Source: CAZFPN01 sp044370655 (GTDB lineage: Bacteria; Pseudomonadota; Alphaproteobacteria; Rickettsiales; Deianiraeaceae). From it: 6,044 nucleotides of DNA. Where the stretch lies: NCBI GenBank assembly GCA_044370655.1, contig JBILVD010000066.1:1-6044 (forward strand), in the 5' to 3' direction. This document shows positions 1 through 6,043 of this stretch, piece by piece. Under the pieces are notes generated by a model that ran no database searches, was not told the DNA's origin, and was given only the letters and a program-made list of their open reading frames with translations. Each line of letters starts with the position of its first letter. The stretch's first letter is position 1. The position numbers were made by a program, and so were the translations under genes.

Positions 1-327
1 AAGGTAATTTCAATTTCTTTATTATTTTTTACATTAACAGTAACATTAACTTTTTTTTCTGATTGATTATAAACTGCTGAAGCAGATGTATCATCAGAAT
101 TTCTTGCATCTATAGAAAAGGGTGATTTATTAAAATCCTCTTCATCAATATTTGTTTTTCCACCAATTTTTGCACCATCTTGCATTTCTTTAAGAGTGAA
201 TTTCTTAGCTTGATCTTTGCTTGCAACCCATTCGCCTTTCCCATCTATTTCCGCAAGATACTCAGTTTGACCATTTTCACCTGTTTTACTCACAGTCCAT
301 ATCCTGTGCCTGTCCTCTTCCTCCTTC
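1..327 (-). repeat. Long direct repeat, second copy (copy B, truncated by window edge)
   Basis: This is the second copy of the unit at 823-1149 and encodes residues 463 onward. It still matches copy A at base 1, so the unit very likely continues to the left and more copies may follow. It is preceded in the reading direction by a 37-residue expanded linker that copy A lacks. Confidence 0.95.
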
Positions 328-1712
328 GCCTTCTTCTTCCCCTCCGCCTCTATTCTCGCCTTCTCCTCCTCCTTCTTCTTCCCCTCCGCCTCTATTCTCG
401 CCTTCTCCTCCTCCTTCGCCTTCTCCTTCTCCTTCTCCTGTTGTGCTTTGAATATTTCCAATTTTAGTCCTATTTCTTGTTCGGTATTAACGTAAGTATT
501 CACCCTTTCTGTATCACCACCTGTTTCTTTATAATTACCAATATCAGTTTTATTAACATTTTCAAAGTTATACTTCTGAACTTTTCCACCTTTAATTTCA
601 ACTAGATCGTCTCCATCTTTAAATAATATAGAGCTATTTTCACCTTGTAATTCTTGAATTTTTTCAGCAAAAGTTTTCACTGACCCTTCTTTGGGAGCAA
701 TAGTTAATCCTGAAACTTCACCCTCATTAATATTCAATTTTATCTCGTTTTCATTTTCAACAATAATGAATGTTAACTTTCCTGTCTCACTTGATGCTAC
801 TTTTAATGAATTACCTTCAGCTAAGGTAATTTCAATTTCTTTATTATTTTTTACATTAACAGTAACATTAACTTTTTTTTCTGATTGATTATAAACTGCT
901 GAAGCAGATGTATCATCAGAATTTCTTGCATCTATAGAAAAGGGTGATTGATTAAAATCCTTTTGATTAATATTTTTGTTTCCACCAATTTTTGCACCAT
1001 CTTGCATTTCTTTAAGAGTGAATTTCTTAGCTTGATCTTTGCTTGCAATCCATTCGCCTGTCCCATTGTTTTCCGCAAGATACTCAGTTTGACCATTTTC
1101 ACCTGTTTTACTCACAGTCCATATCCTGTGCCTGTCCTCTTCCTCCTTCTGTTGCGCTTTGGGTTTCGGTTTTGATTGCATTTTCTCCTCATTCCCACCT
1201 GATTTTAAAGTAGGATCTACTTCAAGTTTTCTTTCTTGAATTAATCTATTTACTTCTTGTGTAATAACATTATCCTTAGGAAGTATTGCTCCAAACATTC
1301 CAACGCCTGCGTCATTGGCATCAAAATTATCAAATCCCCTCATTATTCCACCAGTATATTTTATAGTAAATAATCGTATATTCATACTATTTGCAGCTTC
1401 TTCAATTTGTGTCCTTGAATCTTGAATAATCGGTTTTATTTTGCCCTCAATTTTATTTTTCACTTCGTCGTTAGCTTCATTTGTCTTAATACCGTTCAAT
1501 ATTTGATTTATTTTCTGATAATTCTTTTCTAATGATTCTTTTAATTTGTCACATATCTTTCGTTTGTATTCTACACCCAATTTTTGATTTACACCTGATG
1601 GTGGAGTATTAAAAATTACTTTTTCCCGCTTTACTTCTAGCGTTGAACTTATATCACTTTTCCTTGAAGTGTCTACTTTAGCTTTGTTTGATGAATTTTT
1701 CAAATTGTTCAT
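1..1712 (-). CDS. Large tandem-repeat protein, unknown function (3' end outside window)
   Basis: I do not recognise this protein. Translation from the ATG at 1710-1712 stays open to the left edge, giving 570 complete codons. Residues 1-184 are a unique, hydrophilic, Lys/Asn/Glu-rich region with no signal peptide or membrane segment. A 274-residue unit begins at residue 189 (KEEEDRHRIWTVSK) and restarts at 463. Each unit opens with a Trp/Tyr-containing stretch (WTVSK, EYLAE, GEW, AKKFTLKEMQ). It is followed by alternating hydrophobic/polar stretches that suggest beta strands (about residues 275-350), then an acidic/amide-rich part. The linker ending the first unit holds a Glu/Lys/Ala helix-forming array (residues 426-462). 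No Shine-Dalgarno sequence precedes the ATG, and the start was chosen as the first ATG of a long uniform frame. It lies 190 bases after the hairpin-membrane gene and probably has its own promoter. A secreted or surface host-interaction protein is plausible by architecture only. The opening motif loosely recalls small Trp-containing phage modules, but I am unsure. Confidence 0.85.
   Translation of the reverse strand, partial: MNNLKNSSNKAKVDTSRKSDISSTLEVKREKVIFNTPPSGVNQKLGVEYKRKICDKLKESLEKNYQKINQILNGIKTNEANDEVKNKIEGKIKPIIQDSRTQIEEAANSMNIRLFTIKYTGGIMRGFDNFDANDAGVGMFGAILPKDNVITQEVNRLIQERKLEVDPTLKSGGNEEKMQSKPKPKAQQKEEEDRHRIWTVSKTGENGQTEYLAENNGTGEWIASKDQAKKFTLKEMQDGAKIGGNKNINQKDFNQSPFSIDARNSDDTSASAVYNQSEKKVNVTVNVKNNKEIEITLAEGNSLKVASSETGKLTFIIVENENEIKLNINEGEVSGLTIAPKEGSVKTFAEKIQELQGENSSILFKDGDDLVEIKGGKVQKYNFENVNKTDIGNYKETGGDTERVNTYVNTEQEIGLKLEIFKAQQEKEKEKAKEEEKARIEAEGKKKEEEKARIEAEGKKKAKEEEDRHRIWTVSKTGENGQTEYLAEIDGKGEWVASKDQAKKFTLKEMQDGAKIGGKTNIDEEDFNKSPFSIDARNSDDTSASAVYNQSEKKVNVTVNVKNNKEIEIT
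330..413 (-). repeat. Two perfect 42-bp tandem repeats encoding EEEKARIEAEGKKK
   Basis: The blocks 330-371 and 372-413 are identical 42-base units, each encoding the 14 residues EEEKARIEAEGKKK. They sit in a wider Glu/Lys/Ala tract (about 318-437) that is almost entirely purine on the coding strand and uses GAG, AAG and GCG. Flanking sequence prefers GAA, AAA and GCA or GCT. The predicted product is a charged alpha helix or coiled coil. Identical codons in both copies point to recent duplication by slippage or unequal crossing-over, and unit length keeps the frame. Confidence 0.95.
823..1149 (-). repeat. Long direct repeat, N-terminal copy (copy A)
   Basis: This segment aligns without gaps to 1-327 at an offset of exactly 822 bp (274 codons). 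There are 11 mismatches in 327 bp, about 97% identity. It encodes residues 189-296 of the repeat protein. Homology extends a further 12 bases (to 1160, KAQQ codons) once a 111-bp insertion in copy B is skipped. The two copies share reading phase, so they are tandem in-frame protein units. Confidence 0.95.
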
Positions 1713-1902
1713 ATAATTTCTATTAGATATTTATAATATAATATACTCTAACACATTTTTTTATCTTTGTCTAGTGAAAAAAGTAAAAATAAATTTTTTG
1801 AAAAATTACTAATTTAAGGTGTTTATCCTATATTTAAAGAGATTTTTAATTTATCTTCTTTTAAGGAGGTGAGTAAGGGAGGTTTTTTTAACAGTAAGAT
1901 AT
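1713..1902. other. AT-rich intergenic region before the repeat-protein gene
   Basis: This 190-base gap separates the stop of the hairpin-membrane gene from the ATG of the repeat gene. In minus-strand order it holds a pyrimidine-rich stretch with two CCTCC motifs (1863-1883), a weak all-A/T hairpin with T tracts (about 1777-1807), and an A/T-only stretch with several -10-like hexamers (about 1730-1745). I found no convincing -35/-10 pair and no RNA gene. The promoter of the repeat gene is probably here but cannot be pinned down. Confidence 0.6.
1777..1807 (-). terminator. Possible weak Rho-independent terminator
   Basis: On the minus strand, bases 1807-1802 (AATTTT) can pair with 1797-1792 (AAAATT) around a four-base loop, followed by TATTTTTACTTTTTT. 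It lies about 95 bases past the stop of the hairpin-membrane gene. The stem has no G-C pair, so stability is poor, and such structures arise by chance in AT-rich DNA. Confidence 0.22.
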
Positions 1903-3009
1903 TTAAAGCGACTTCCTTCCCTCTACCGCAGGCTTCTTATTTTCTATCACCTGCTGCGTATAATCTATTCCATTTTTTTCATACATACCTTTTAAAATAT
2001 TTAATTTTTCAATATCCTCTTTCTTTATCGCATCCACAATATTTCTCTCTGCTTCGTTAAGAATAAAATTAGCGTTTTTAATACTCTCCGGATCAAAATT
2101 CTTAACTTGGGTATGTGTTTCAATTAAATGATTCATCGAGCTAACAGAAAGACAAATGGTTTTAAAATCATTCATATCTTTAATTTGATTTGGATATTTA
2201 TTTTTAAAATAATCTTCAATCCTCATTTGTTCTATCTCTTCTTTACTATTTTTCAATATTCCATTCAATTTAATTATCTCTTTAGCATAATTTTCAACCT
2301 GTCTTGTAAGGTTTTCAATGTTAATTGTTGATATAGAGCTTTCTATTAATCTATCAAGCGAATTTAGGTTTATGTTTGCTAAGTTGTTTCTGTTTTTTTG
2401 ATTGATAAAATCATCCTCACCATAAAGAAATATCTTAGCATTGTTAAGCGTGTTTGGAAGTGATGAGACAATTGTTTTTGCAATTTTGCCAATTCTAGTC
2501 TCATCTTTTATTTTTACAATTTTTTCCGCACTATTATGAATATTTTTTACAATAAATCCAATCACACCCGCCACCGCAACAACGCCTGTTGGAATAGCAG
2601 GAATAGTTACGCTTGTTAAGAAAGTTACCCCCGCAAGCAATGCAATAGTTGAAACCGAAATAGCAGCCGACAACCACTTTTTAGACCTAATCTCCCTTAC
2701 CTCTTCTGCCGTCTCATTAAATTTTTGAGCTTCACAAAGGTATTTACCTATCTTATCATAATGAGATTGTTTTTCAAAATCAATTAGTTTTGCAAAACTC
2801 TCATTACTAGAAAGTTTATCCAAAGAAGATATAACATTCTTCAAGTTTAAAGCCGTATTATTTTTTTCCTTACTTTCCTTCCCAAGAATATTTTTAATAT
2901 TTTCGTCAAAAAATCTTGCTATTTCTAGGTTTTTGTAAAAATTTTTCTCTTTTATCTCGCTAATTAAAGGTTGATAAAAATCTTTCATTGGAGTGTTTTT
3001 GTTAGCCAT
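1903..3009 (-). CDS. Hypothetical protein with a central two-helix membrane hairpin
   Basis: I do not recognise this 368-residue protein. Residues 1-110 are charged and mostly helical in character. Residues 112-155 form a bilobed hydrophobic block: about 112-134 (WLSAAISVSTIALLAGVTFL), a short turn with P137 and P140, then about 141-154 (TGVVAVAGVIGFIV). Residues 156-368 are again hydrophilic, with heptad-like stretches around 215-275, and the tail is basic (VEGRKSL). There is no N-terminal signal peptide, so both long arms should lie on the same side of a membrane. The ATG follows the stop of the 519-residue gene by 21 bases on the same strand, which suggests one transcript. No Shine-Dalgarno motif is visible; the start is the first ATG and is followed by good helical sequence. 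An anchored or secreted membrane-inserting protein is inferred, not shown. Confidence 0.85.
   Translation of the reverse strand: MANKNTPMKDFYQPLISEIKEKNFYKNLEIARFFDENIKNILGKESKEKNNTALNLKNVISSLDKLSSNESFAKLIDFEKQSHYDKIGKYLCEAQKFNETAEEVREIRSKKWLSAAISVSTIALLAGVTFLTSVTIPAIPTGVVAVAGVIGFIVKNIHNSAEKIVKIKDETRIGKIAKTIVSSLPNTLNNAKIFLYGEDDFINQKNRNNLANINLNSLDRLIESSISTINIENLTRQVENYAKEIIKLNGILKNSKEEIEQMRIEDYFKNKYPNQIKDMNDFKTICLSVSSMNHLIETHTQVKNFDPESIKNANFILNEAERNIVDAIKKEDIEKLNILKGMYEKNGIDYTQQVIENKKPAVEGRKSL
2545..2676 (-). other. Sequence encoding the bilobed hydrophobic hairpin
   Basis: These codons encode residues 112-155 of the 368-residue protein. They contain the only membrane-spanning stretches in the three unrecognised proteins of the window. 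The block is visibly richer in G and C than its flanks because of Gly, Ala, Val and Pro codons. Flanking basic residues (K110, K111, K155) fit a hairpin with both ends on the cytoplasmic-type side. Confidence 0.7.
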
Positions 3010-3030
3010 AAAAGTTAAATTAATTTGCTT

Positions 3031-4590
3031 TTATCTTTCGACTGCGTAAGTTTCCTCCCCACCCACTTTTTTCAATCTTTTGGAGAGTGTTAAAACCTCA
3101 CTACCCTTATCTGGAACCGGAGAAATATCTAGAGTACCATTCTCAACACTTGAAGGCAAGTTTTCTTGCTTCAATTTCATCATTTTATATGAAACAACCA
3201 ACTTCAATTGCCTTGAGTCGCTATATAACTTTTCCAGATCAATCCCTTCAAATTTAGGTTTTTCTCCTTTTTCCCTCAGCTCCGTATTAATTTGTTGCAT
3301 ATCATTGAATATTTTATCTTTAGTCATATCCGGATGTTTAATATCAAACAACAAAACAGCCACCTTCTTTTCCTCATTTTCATACTCCTTCGTGTTTGTT
3401 GCATTTGCTAATTTTTTAACTTGAGTTTCAAGGCTAGAGATAAGGCTACTTTCTCTATACAACTTCTTAAAGTTCTTCCTTAAAATTTCTGCATTTTTAT
3501 CAATACTCCTCTTAAAATCATCTAAATCATTAATTTTATTTTTTAAACCCTTACCCAATGGATCAAAAAAATTCAATGCATCAAAAAAATTCCCATCAGA
3601 ATTCTTTTTATACCCAAGCTTGCCAAGCTCATGATTTATGATAGATGCAAAACTTGGTTTTGTTTCTATAGCCTTAAAAAATTCTTCCTTCCCCTTTTCA
3701 CTAAGTACAGTCTTGTCCTGTTGAATATCGTTTATTCTATCTTCAAGCTTCCCGTTAATTTTTTCATCTTCTGATATCTTATTTAAAGCCTTTTCAACCG
3801 AGGTTTTAGAAGAAGCCAAAAAAAGCTTTTTAAAAAATCCACTCTTTTTCTGCTCCTGCTCAATTTTACGTTTTTTCTCCTCCAATTTATCTTTTGTATT
3901 TTTTTGAGAAGTCAAATAATCTTCACTCTTTTTTATCAAATCATCTGTTATACTCTCAAAACAATCTGTTTTTTGCCCTTCAAGATATATTAAATTTTTA
4001 TTTAACACTTCCAACTCCTCTGTTAATTTATCGTTAATAGAAGAACTACCATTGATCGAATTTAGCTTGCCTTTCACTTCCATTATCCTTTGTTTCGTGA
4101 TTTCTTGAGAAGACTTAACAAACGCAAGCTTCTCTTTTAAAGCAATAAAATTAGATGAGCTAATGTTCTTAAGTGAATTTGCGTTAGCTTTATGATAAGC
4201 TTTATGGAAATTTATGCACAAATTAGAAAGTTTGTTATTGTGAGTGTTATTAGATTCGTTAAAAAGTGATCCTATTTCAAGTGTAAGTTGTTTTTTTTCA
4301 GTTTCTCCAGAAAAAAATCTACTTTTAGTTTTTAAGTATTTCACAATAGGAGCCTGTGTCGTTTTCAAAGCCAACGAACCAAAAGATTTAGCTTGAGAAA
4401 ACCCCTTAGAATCTCTAAAATTCTTGAGTCTTTCCTTAAATTCTAAAGCATACTTACTAACCTGATAATTGTCCATATACGCATTTCTCAATCCTTCCAC
4501 CTTATTATAACTTCGCTGTAGAGCACTCTCTTGAGCGGTAAAAAAATTACCAAATCTTTTCAAATTAAGCGTAATCTGGTTTCTTGCCAT
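3031..4590 (-). CDS. Hypothetical coiled-coil-rich soluble protein
   Basis: I do not recognise this 519-residue protein. It is strongly hydrophilic and rich in Lys, Glu, Asn and Ser, with no signal peptide or membrane helix. Residues 1-100 are basic. Residues about 145-305 are dominated by charged heptad-like helix, including DKLEEKKRKIEQEQKK at 234-249, interrupted by an amphipathic GFFKKLFLAS at 251-260. A Gly/Phe/Asp-rich break (NFFDALNFFDPLGKG, 334-348) separates this from a second helical part (350-475). The C-terminus is less ordered (SSVENGTLDISPVPDKG) and ends RLKKVGGEETYAVER. It starts at the ATG 26 bases downstream of a near-consensus promoter and is probably co-transcribed with the hairpin-membrane gene 21 bases on. 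No Shine-Dalgarno motif is seen. A cytoskeleton-like, scaffold or secreted effector role are all possible and I cannot choose among them. Confidence 0.87.
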   Translation of the reverse strand: MARNQITLNLKRFGNFFTAQESALQRSYNKVEGLRNAYMDNYQVSKYALEFKERLKNFRDSKGFSQAKSFGSLALKTTQAPIVKYLKTKSRFFSGETEKKQLTLEIGSLFNESNNTHNNKLSNLCINFHKAYHKANANSLKNISSSNFIALKEKLAFVKSSQEITKQRIMEVKGKLNSINGSSSINDKLTEELEVLNKNLIYLEGQKTDCFESITDDLIKKSEDYLTSQKNTKDKLEEKKRKIEQEQKKSGFFKKLFLASSKTSVEKALNKISEDEKINGKLEDRINDIQQDKTVLSEKGKEEFFKAIETKPSFASIINHELGKLGYKKNSDGNFFDALNFFDPLGKGLKNKINDLDDFKRSIDKNAEILRKNFKKLYRESSLISSLETQVKKLANATNTKEYENEEKKVAVLLFDIKHPDMTKDKIFNDMQQINTELREKGEKPKFEGIDLEKLYSDSRQLKLVVSYKMMKLKQENLPSSVENGTLDISPVPDKGSEVLTLSKRLKKVGGEETYAVER

Positions 4591-4615
4591 ATTTAGGTTA
4601 TTTTAATTCAATTAT

Positions 4616-4644
4616 ATAATATCATTATTTTTAACTATTGTCAA
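4616..4644 (-). promoter_or_regulatory. Sigma-70-type promoter for the coiled-coil / hairpin gene pair
   Basis: On the minus strand a perfect -35 hexamer TTGACA (4644-4639) is followed after 17 bases by TATTAT (4621-4616), five of six matches to the -10 consensus. A perfect TATAAT also lies at 4616-4611, but its 22-base spacing is less favourable. Transcription would start near 4609, giving a leader of about 19 bases before the ATG at 4590. The -35 box overlaps the last bases of fmt including its TGA stop. Confidence 0.72.
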
Positions 4645-5486
4645 CGACTATTCAAAAAATCTCTAACTTGTATCAAATTTTTACCTTCTGGTTTAATCAA
4701 AATAGGGGATATAAAACCGTCTTTTAACTCCAAGTCTAAAGGCGTATTACGAATTTTAGAAGCCTCCGCCTTTACAACCTTAATTCTTTTTCCATTATAA
4801 AAGAAAAAACAATATCCATATGATGCAAAAGCACGAATTTTATTGATTGCCTGCATAGTTGTTAAGTTTGAAGTCAACTCTAATTCTTCTTTAGAGATTT
4901 TAGAAGCGTAAGTTGTTTTTGAGTTATCCTGAACCTCCCCTTGAACAAGATTTACAAGGCTTGATATCGCATCTGGAAGGATTTCTGCCCCAATTTGTGC
5001 AAATTTTTTGTGCAGGTCTAAGGAAGTTTCTTCATGTTGGATATGATACTTTCGAAACGATAGCACATCTCCATCATCAAGCCTAGGTGTCATTTTTATC
5101 ACACATACTCTAGTTAAAGTCTCTCCCGCTTCCAAGGTTCGCTCTATAGGAGAGGCTCCGCGAAACTTTGGCAAATCAGAAGGGTGTATATTTAAAAAAC
5201 CATATTTTGCCTTTTCAAGAACACTCTTAGATATAATAGCGCCATATGCAACAACAACTCCAACATCAAATTCATTTGGAAGCTCTTCTATTTTCGGTCT
5301 TGACGAATGTACAACATTTAAACCTAACTTCAAAGCCTCCACCTCAATTGCACTTGAAGTCAGCTTTTTACCTCTACCTGCTTCTTTTGGCGGATTTGTA
5401 AAAACTAGCAAAACATTATGATTTTTAGCTAAAAACCTTAAAGCTTCAATTCCAAAAGATGAAGTCCCAAAAAAAACAATCTTCAT
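4641..5486 (-). CDS. fmt: Methionyl-tRNA formyltransferase
   Basis: Fmt transfers a formyl group from 10-formyl-tetrahydrofolate to Met-tRNA(fMet) in the cytoplasm, preparing the initiator tRNA. The translation from the ATG at 5484-5486 (281 residues) begins with a Rossmann-type strand and helix (MKIVFFGTSSFGIEAL). It continues with the tRNA-contacting loop containing AGRGKKL (residues 36-42) and the formyltransferase core VVAYG (78-82). The active-site loop LNIHPSDLPKFRG (98-110) supplies N99 and H101, and LDDGD (136-140) supplies D137, completing the Asn-His-Asp triad of the family. The C-terminal tRNA-binding domain spans about 195-281. The protein is shorter than typical family members (about 300-315 residues), with the shortfall in that domain. 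I rejected an upstream in-frame ATG at 5525 because it adds 13 residues unlike the family and overlaps nuoA. The chosen ATG lies one base after the nuoA stop, suggesting translational coupling. Confidence 0.95.
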   Translation of the reverse strand: MKIVFFGTSSFGIEALRFLAKNHNVLLVFTNPPKEAGRGKKLTSSAIEVEALKLGLNVVHSSRPKIEELPNEFDVGVVVAYGAIISKSVLEKAKYGFLNIHPSDLPKFRGASPIERTLEAGETLTRVCVIKMTPRLDDGDVLSFRKYHIQHEETSLDLHKKFAQIGAEILPDAISSLVNLVQGEVQDNSKTTYASKISKEELELTSNLTTMQAINKIRAFASYGYCFFFYNGKRIKVVKAEASKIRNTPLDLELKDGFISPILIKPEGKNLIQVRDFLNSR

Positions 5487-5487
5487 T

Positions 5488-5856
5488 TTACCATTCCAAT
5501 GCCCCCTTTTTCCACTCATATGCAAAACCTAAGGTCAAAACAGCAAGAAAAATCATCATAGAAATAAAGCCAAAAACCCCAATTTGCTTTAAGGTTACAG
5601 CCCAAGGAAACATAAATGCAATTTCTAAGTCAAAAATAACGAATAAAATTGCAACAAGGTAGAATTTAATGTTAAATTTATCAGGACGAACCTCCCCAAT
5701 AGGCTCAAAACCACATTCATATGGAGTTATCTTCTCTTTATATTGATTTTGCGAGCCTGTTATCTTTGCAATAAAAACTGGCAACAAAACAACTGCTCCC
5801 GAAATTACTCCCGCAATTAACATATGTAGCAGGATTGATAAATAAGAAATCTCCAT
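5488..5856 (-). CDS. nuoA: NADH-quinone oxidoreductase subunit A (complex I)
   Basis: NuoA, the homologue of mitochondrial ND3, is a small inner-membrane subunit of respiratory complex I near the quinone-binding junction. The 122-residue product is full length for the family. It has three membrane helices: about 6-30, 63-84 and 93-113. The loop after helix 1 carries the family motif PYECGFEP (45-52) with the conserved Cys at 48. Helix 2 contains FDLE (75-78) with conserved acidic D76 and E78, followed by FPWA. The tail [10 protein letters not shown] (113-122) is characteristic, and close to what I recall from Rickettsia. I chose ATG 5856; a TTG two codons upstream at 5862 is an alternative, and neither has a clear Shine-Dalgarno sequence. 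It is followed by fmt, not nuoB, with one base between, so it is separated from at least the usual next complex I gene. Confidence 0.95.
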   Translation of the reverse strand: MEISYLSILLHMLIAGVISGAVVLLPVFIAKITGSQNQYKEKITPYECGFEPIGEVRPDKFNIKFYLVAILFVIFDLEIAFMFPWAVTLKQIGVFGFISMMIFLAVLTLGFAYEWKKGALEW

Positions 5857-5862
5857 CTTCAA

Positions 5863-5998
5863 TAATTATAAAATACATATTATTTCTTAAAACAAAAATT
5901 TTACTAGTCAAGAAGTTTTTTAGATAGATTTTCAGGCATTCAAAATCATTAACATACATTATTTAATTTTTTAAACAACAACTTTAGGCTTAAGAAAG
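5863..5998. other. Upstream region of nuoA, no gene seen
   Basis: This AT-rich stretch probably holds the nuoA promoter. On the minus strand a TTGACT (5911-5906) and a TATAAT (5870-5865) are present, but they are 35 bases apart and neither has a good partner at 16-18 bases. I call no promoter. No RNA structure or open frame stands out. Confidence 0.4.
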
Positions 5999-6043
5999 TC
6001 ATTTCAATGGATTTTGAATATCGTTTGGTTTTTCTCTTAAATC
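5999..6043 (-). CDS. Possible C-terminal end of an upstream gene (5' part outside window)
   Basis: One minus-strand frame is open from the right edge and reads DLREKPNDIQNPLK before a TGA at 6001-5999. Its composition (charged, Pro, Asn and Gln) looks like an ordinary protein tail, and its direction agrees with all other genes here. Only 14 residues are visible, so it cannot be identified. Another minus frame is also open for 31 codons (stop near 5950) with a less protein-like Lys/Leu composition, and a plus-strand ATG at 6007 is an opposing possibility. Confidence 0.28.
   Translation of the reverse strand, partial: DLREKPNDIQNPLK

Noticed and set aside
180..467. Plus-strand open frames of 95 and 76 codons rich in Leu/Arg/Pro/Ser
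   Set aside because: They are the antisense of the Glu/Lys array in the repeat gene; their low-complexity composition comes from the polypyrimidine strand.
1..1160. Transposon or CRISPR explanation for the repeats
   Set aside because: The repeats are in-frame within one coding sequence, with no spacers, terminal inverted repeats or transposase.
691..1175. Plus-strand open frames of 65 and 75 codons within the repeat gene
   Set aside because: They lie antisense to a 570-codon frame and have Phe/Ser/Leu-rich composition typical of reverse-complement shadows.
1869..2060. Plus-strand frame of 63 codons starting GTG beside a perfect AAGGAGGTG
   Set aside because: The GTG overlaps the Shine-Dalgarno-like motif, so the spacing is impossible, and most of the frame is antisense to the hairpin-protein gene.
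3080..3424. Plus-strand frame of 114 codons
   Set aside because: It is fully antisense to the 519-residue gene, with no upstream signal and a Phe/Ser-rich shadow composition.
5487..5525. N-terminal extension of Fmt ([13 protein letters not shown])
   Set aside because: These codons overlap the end of nuoA, and Fmt proteins normally begin at the MKIVFFG-type strand.
5865..5911. Promoter for nuoA from TTGACT and TATAAT
   Set aside because: The hexamers are 35 bases apart and no partner at 16-18 bases matches well; A/T-only hexamers are frequent here by chance.
5738..5959. Minus-strand frame of 73 codons overlapping nuoA
   Set aside because: It is out of frame with the clearly conserved nuoA and has no recognisable features.
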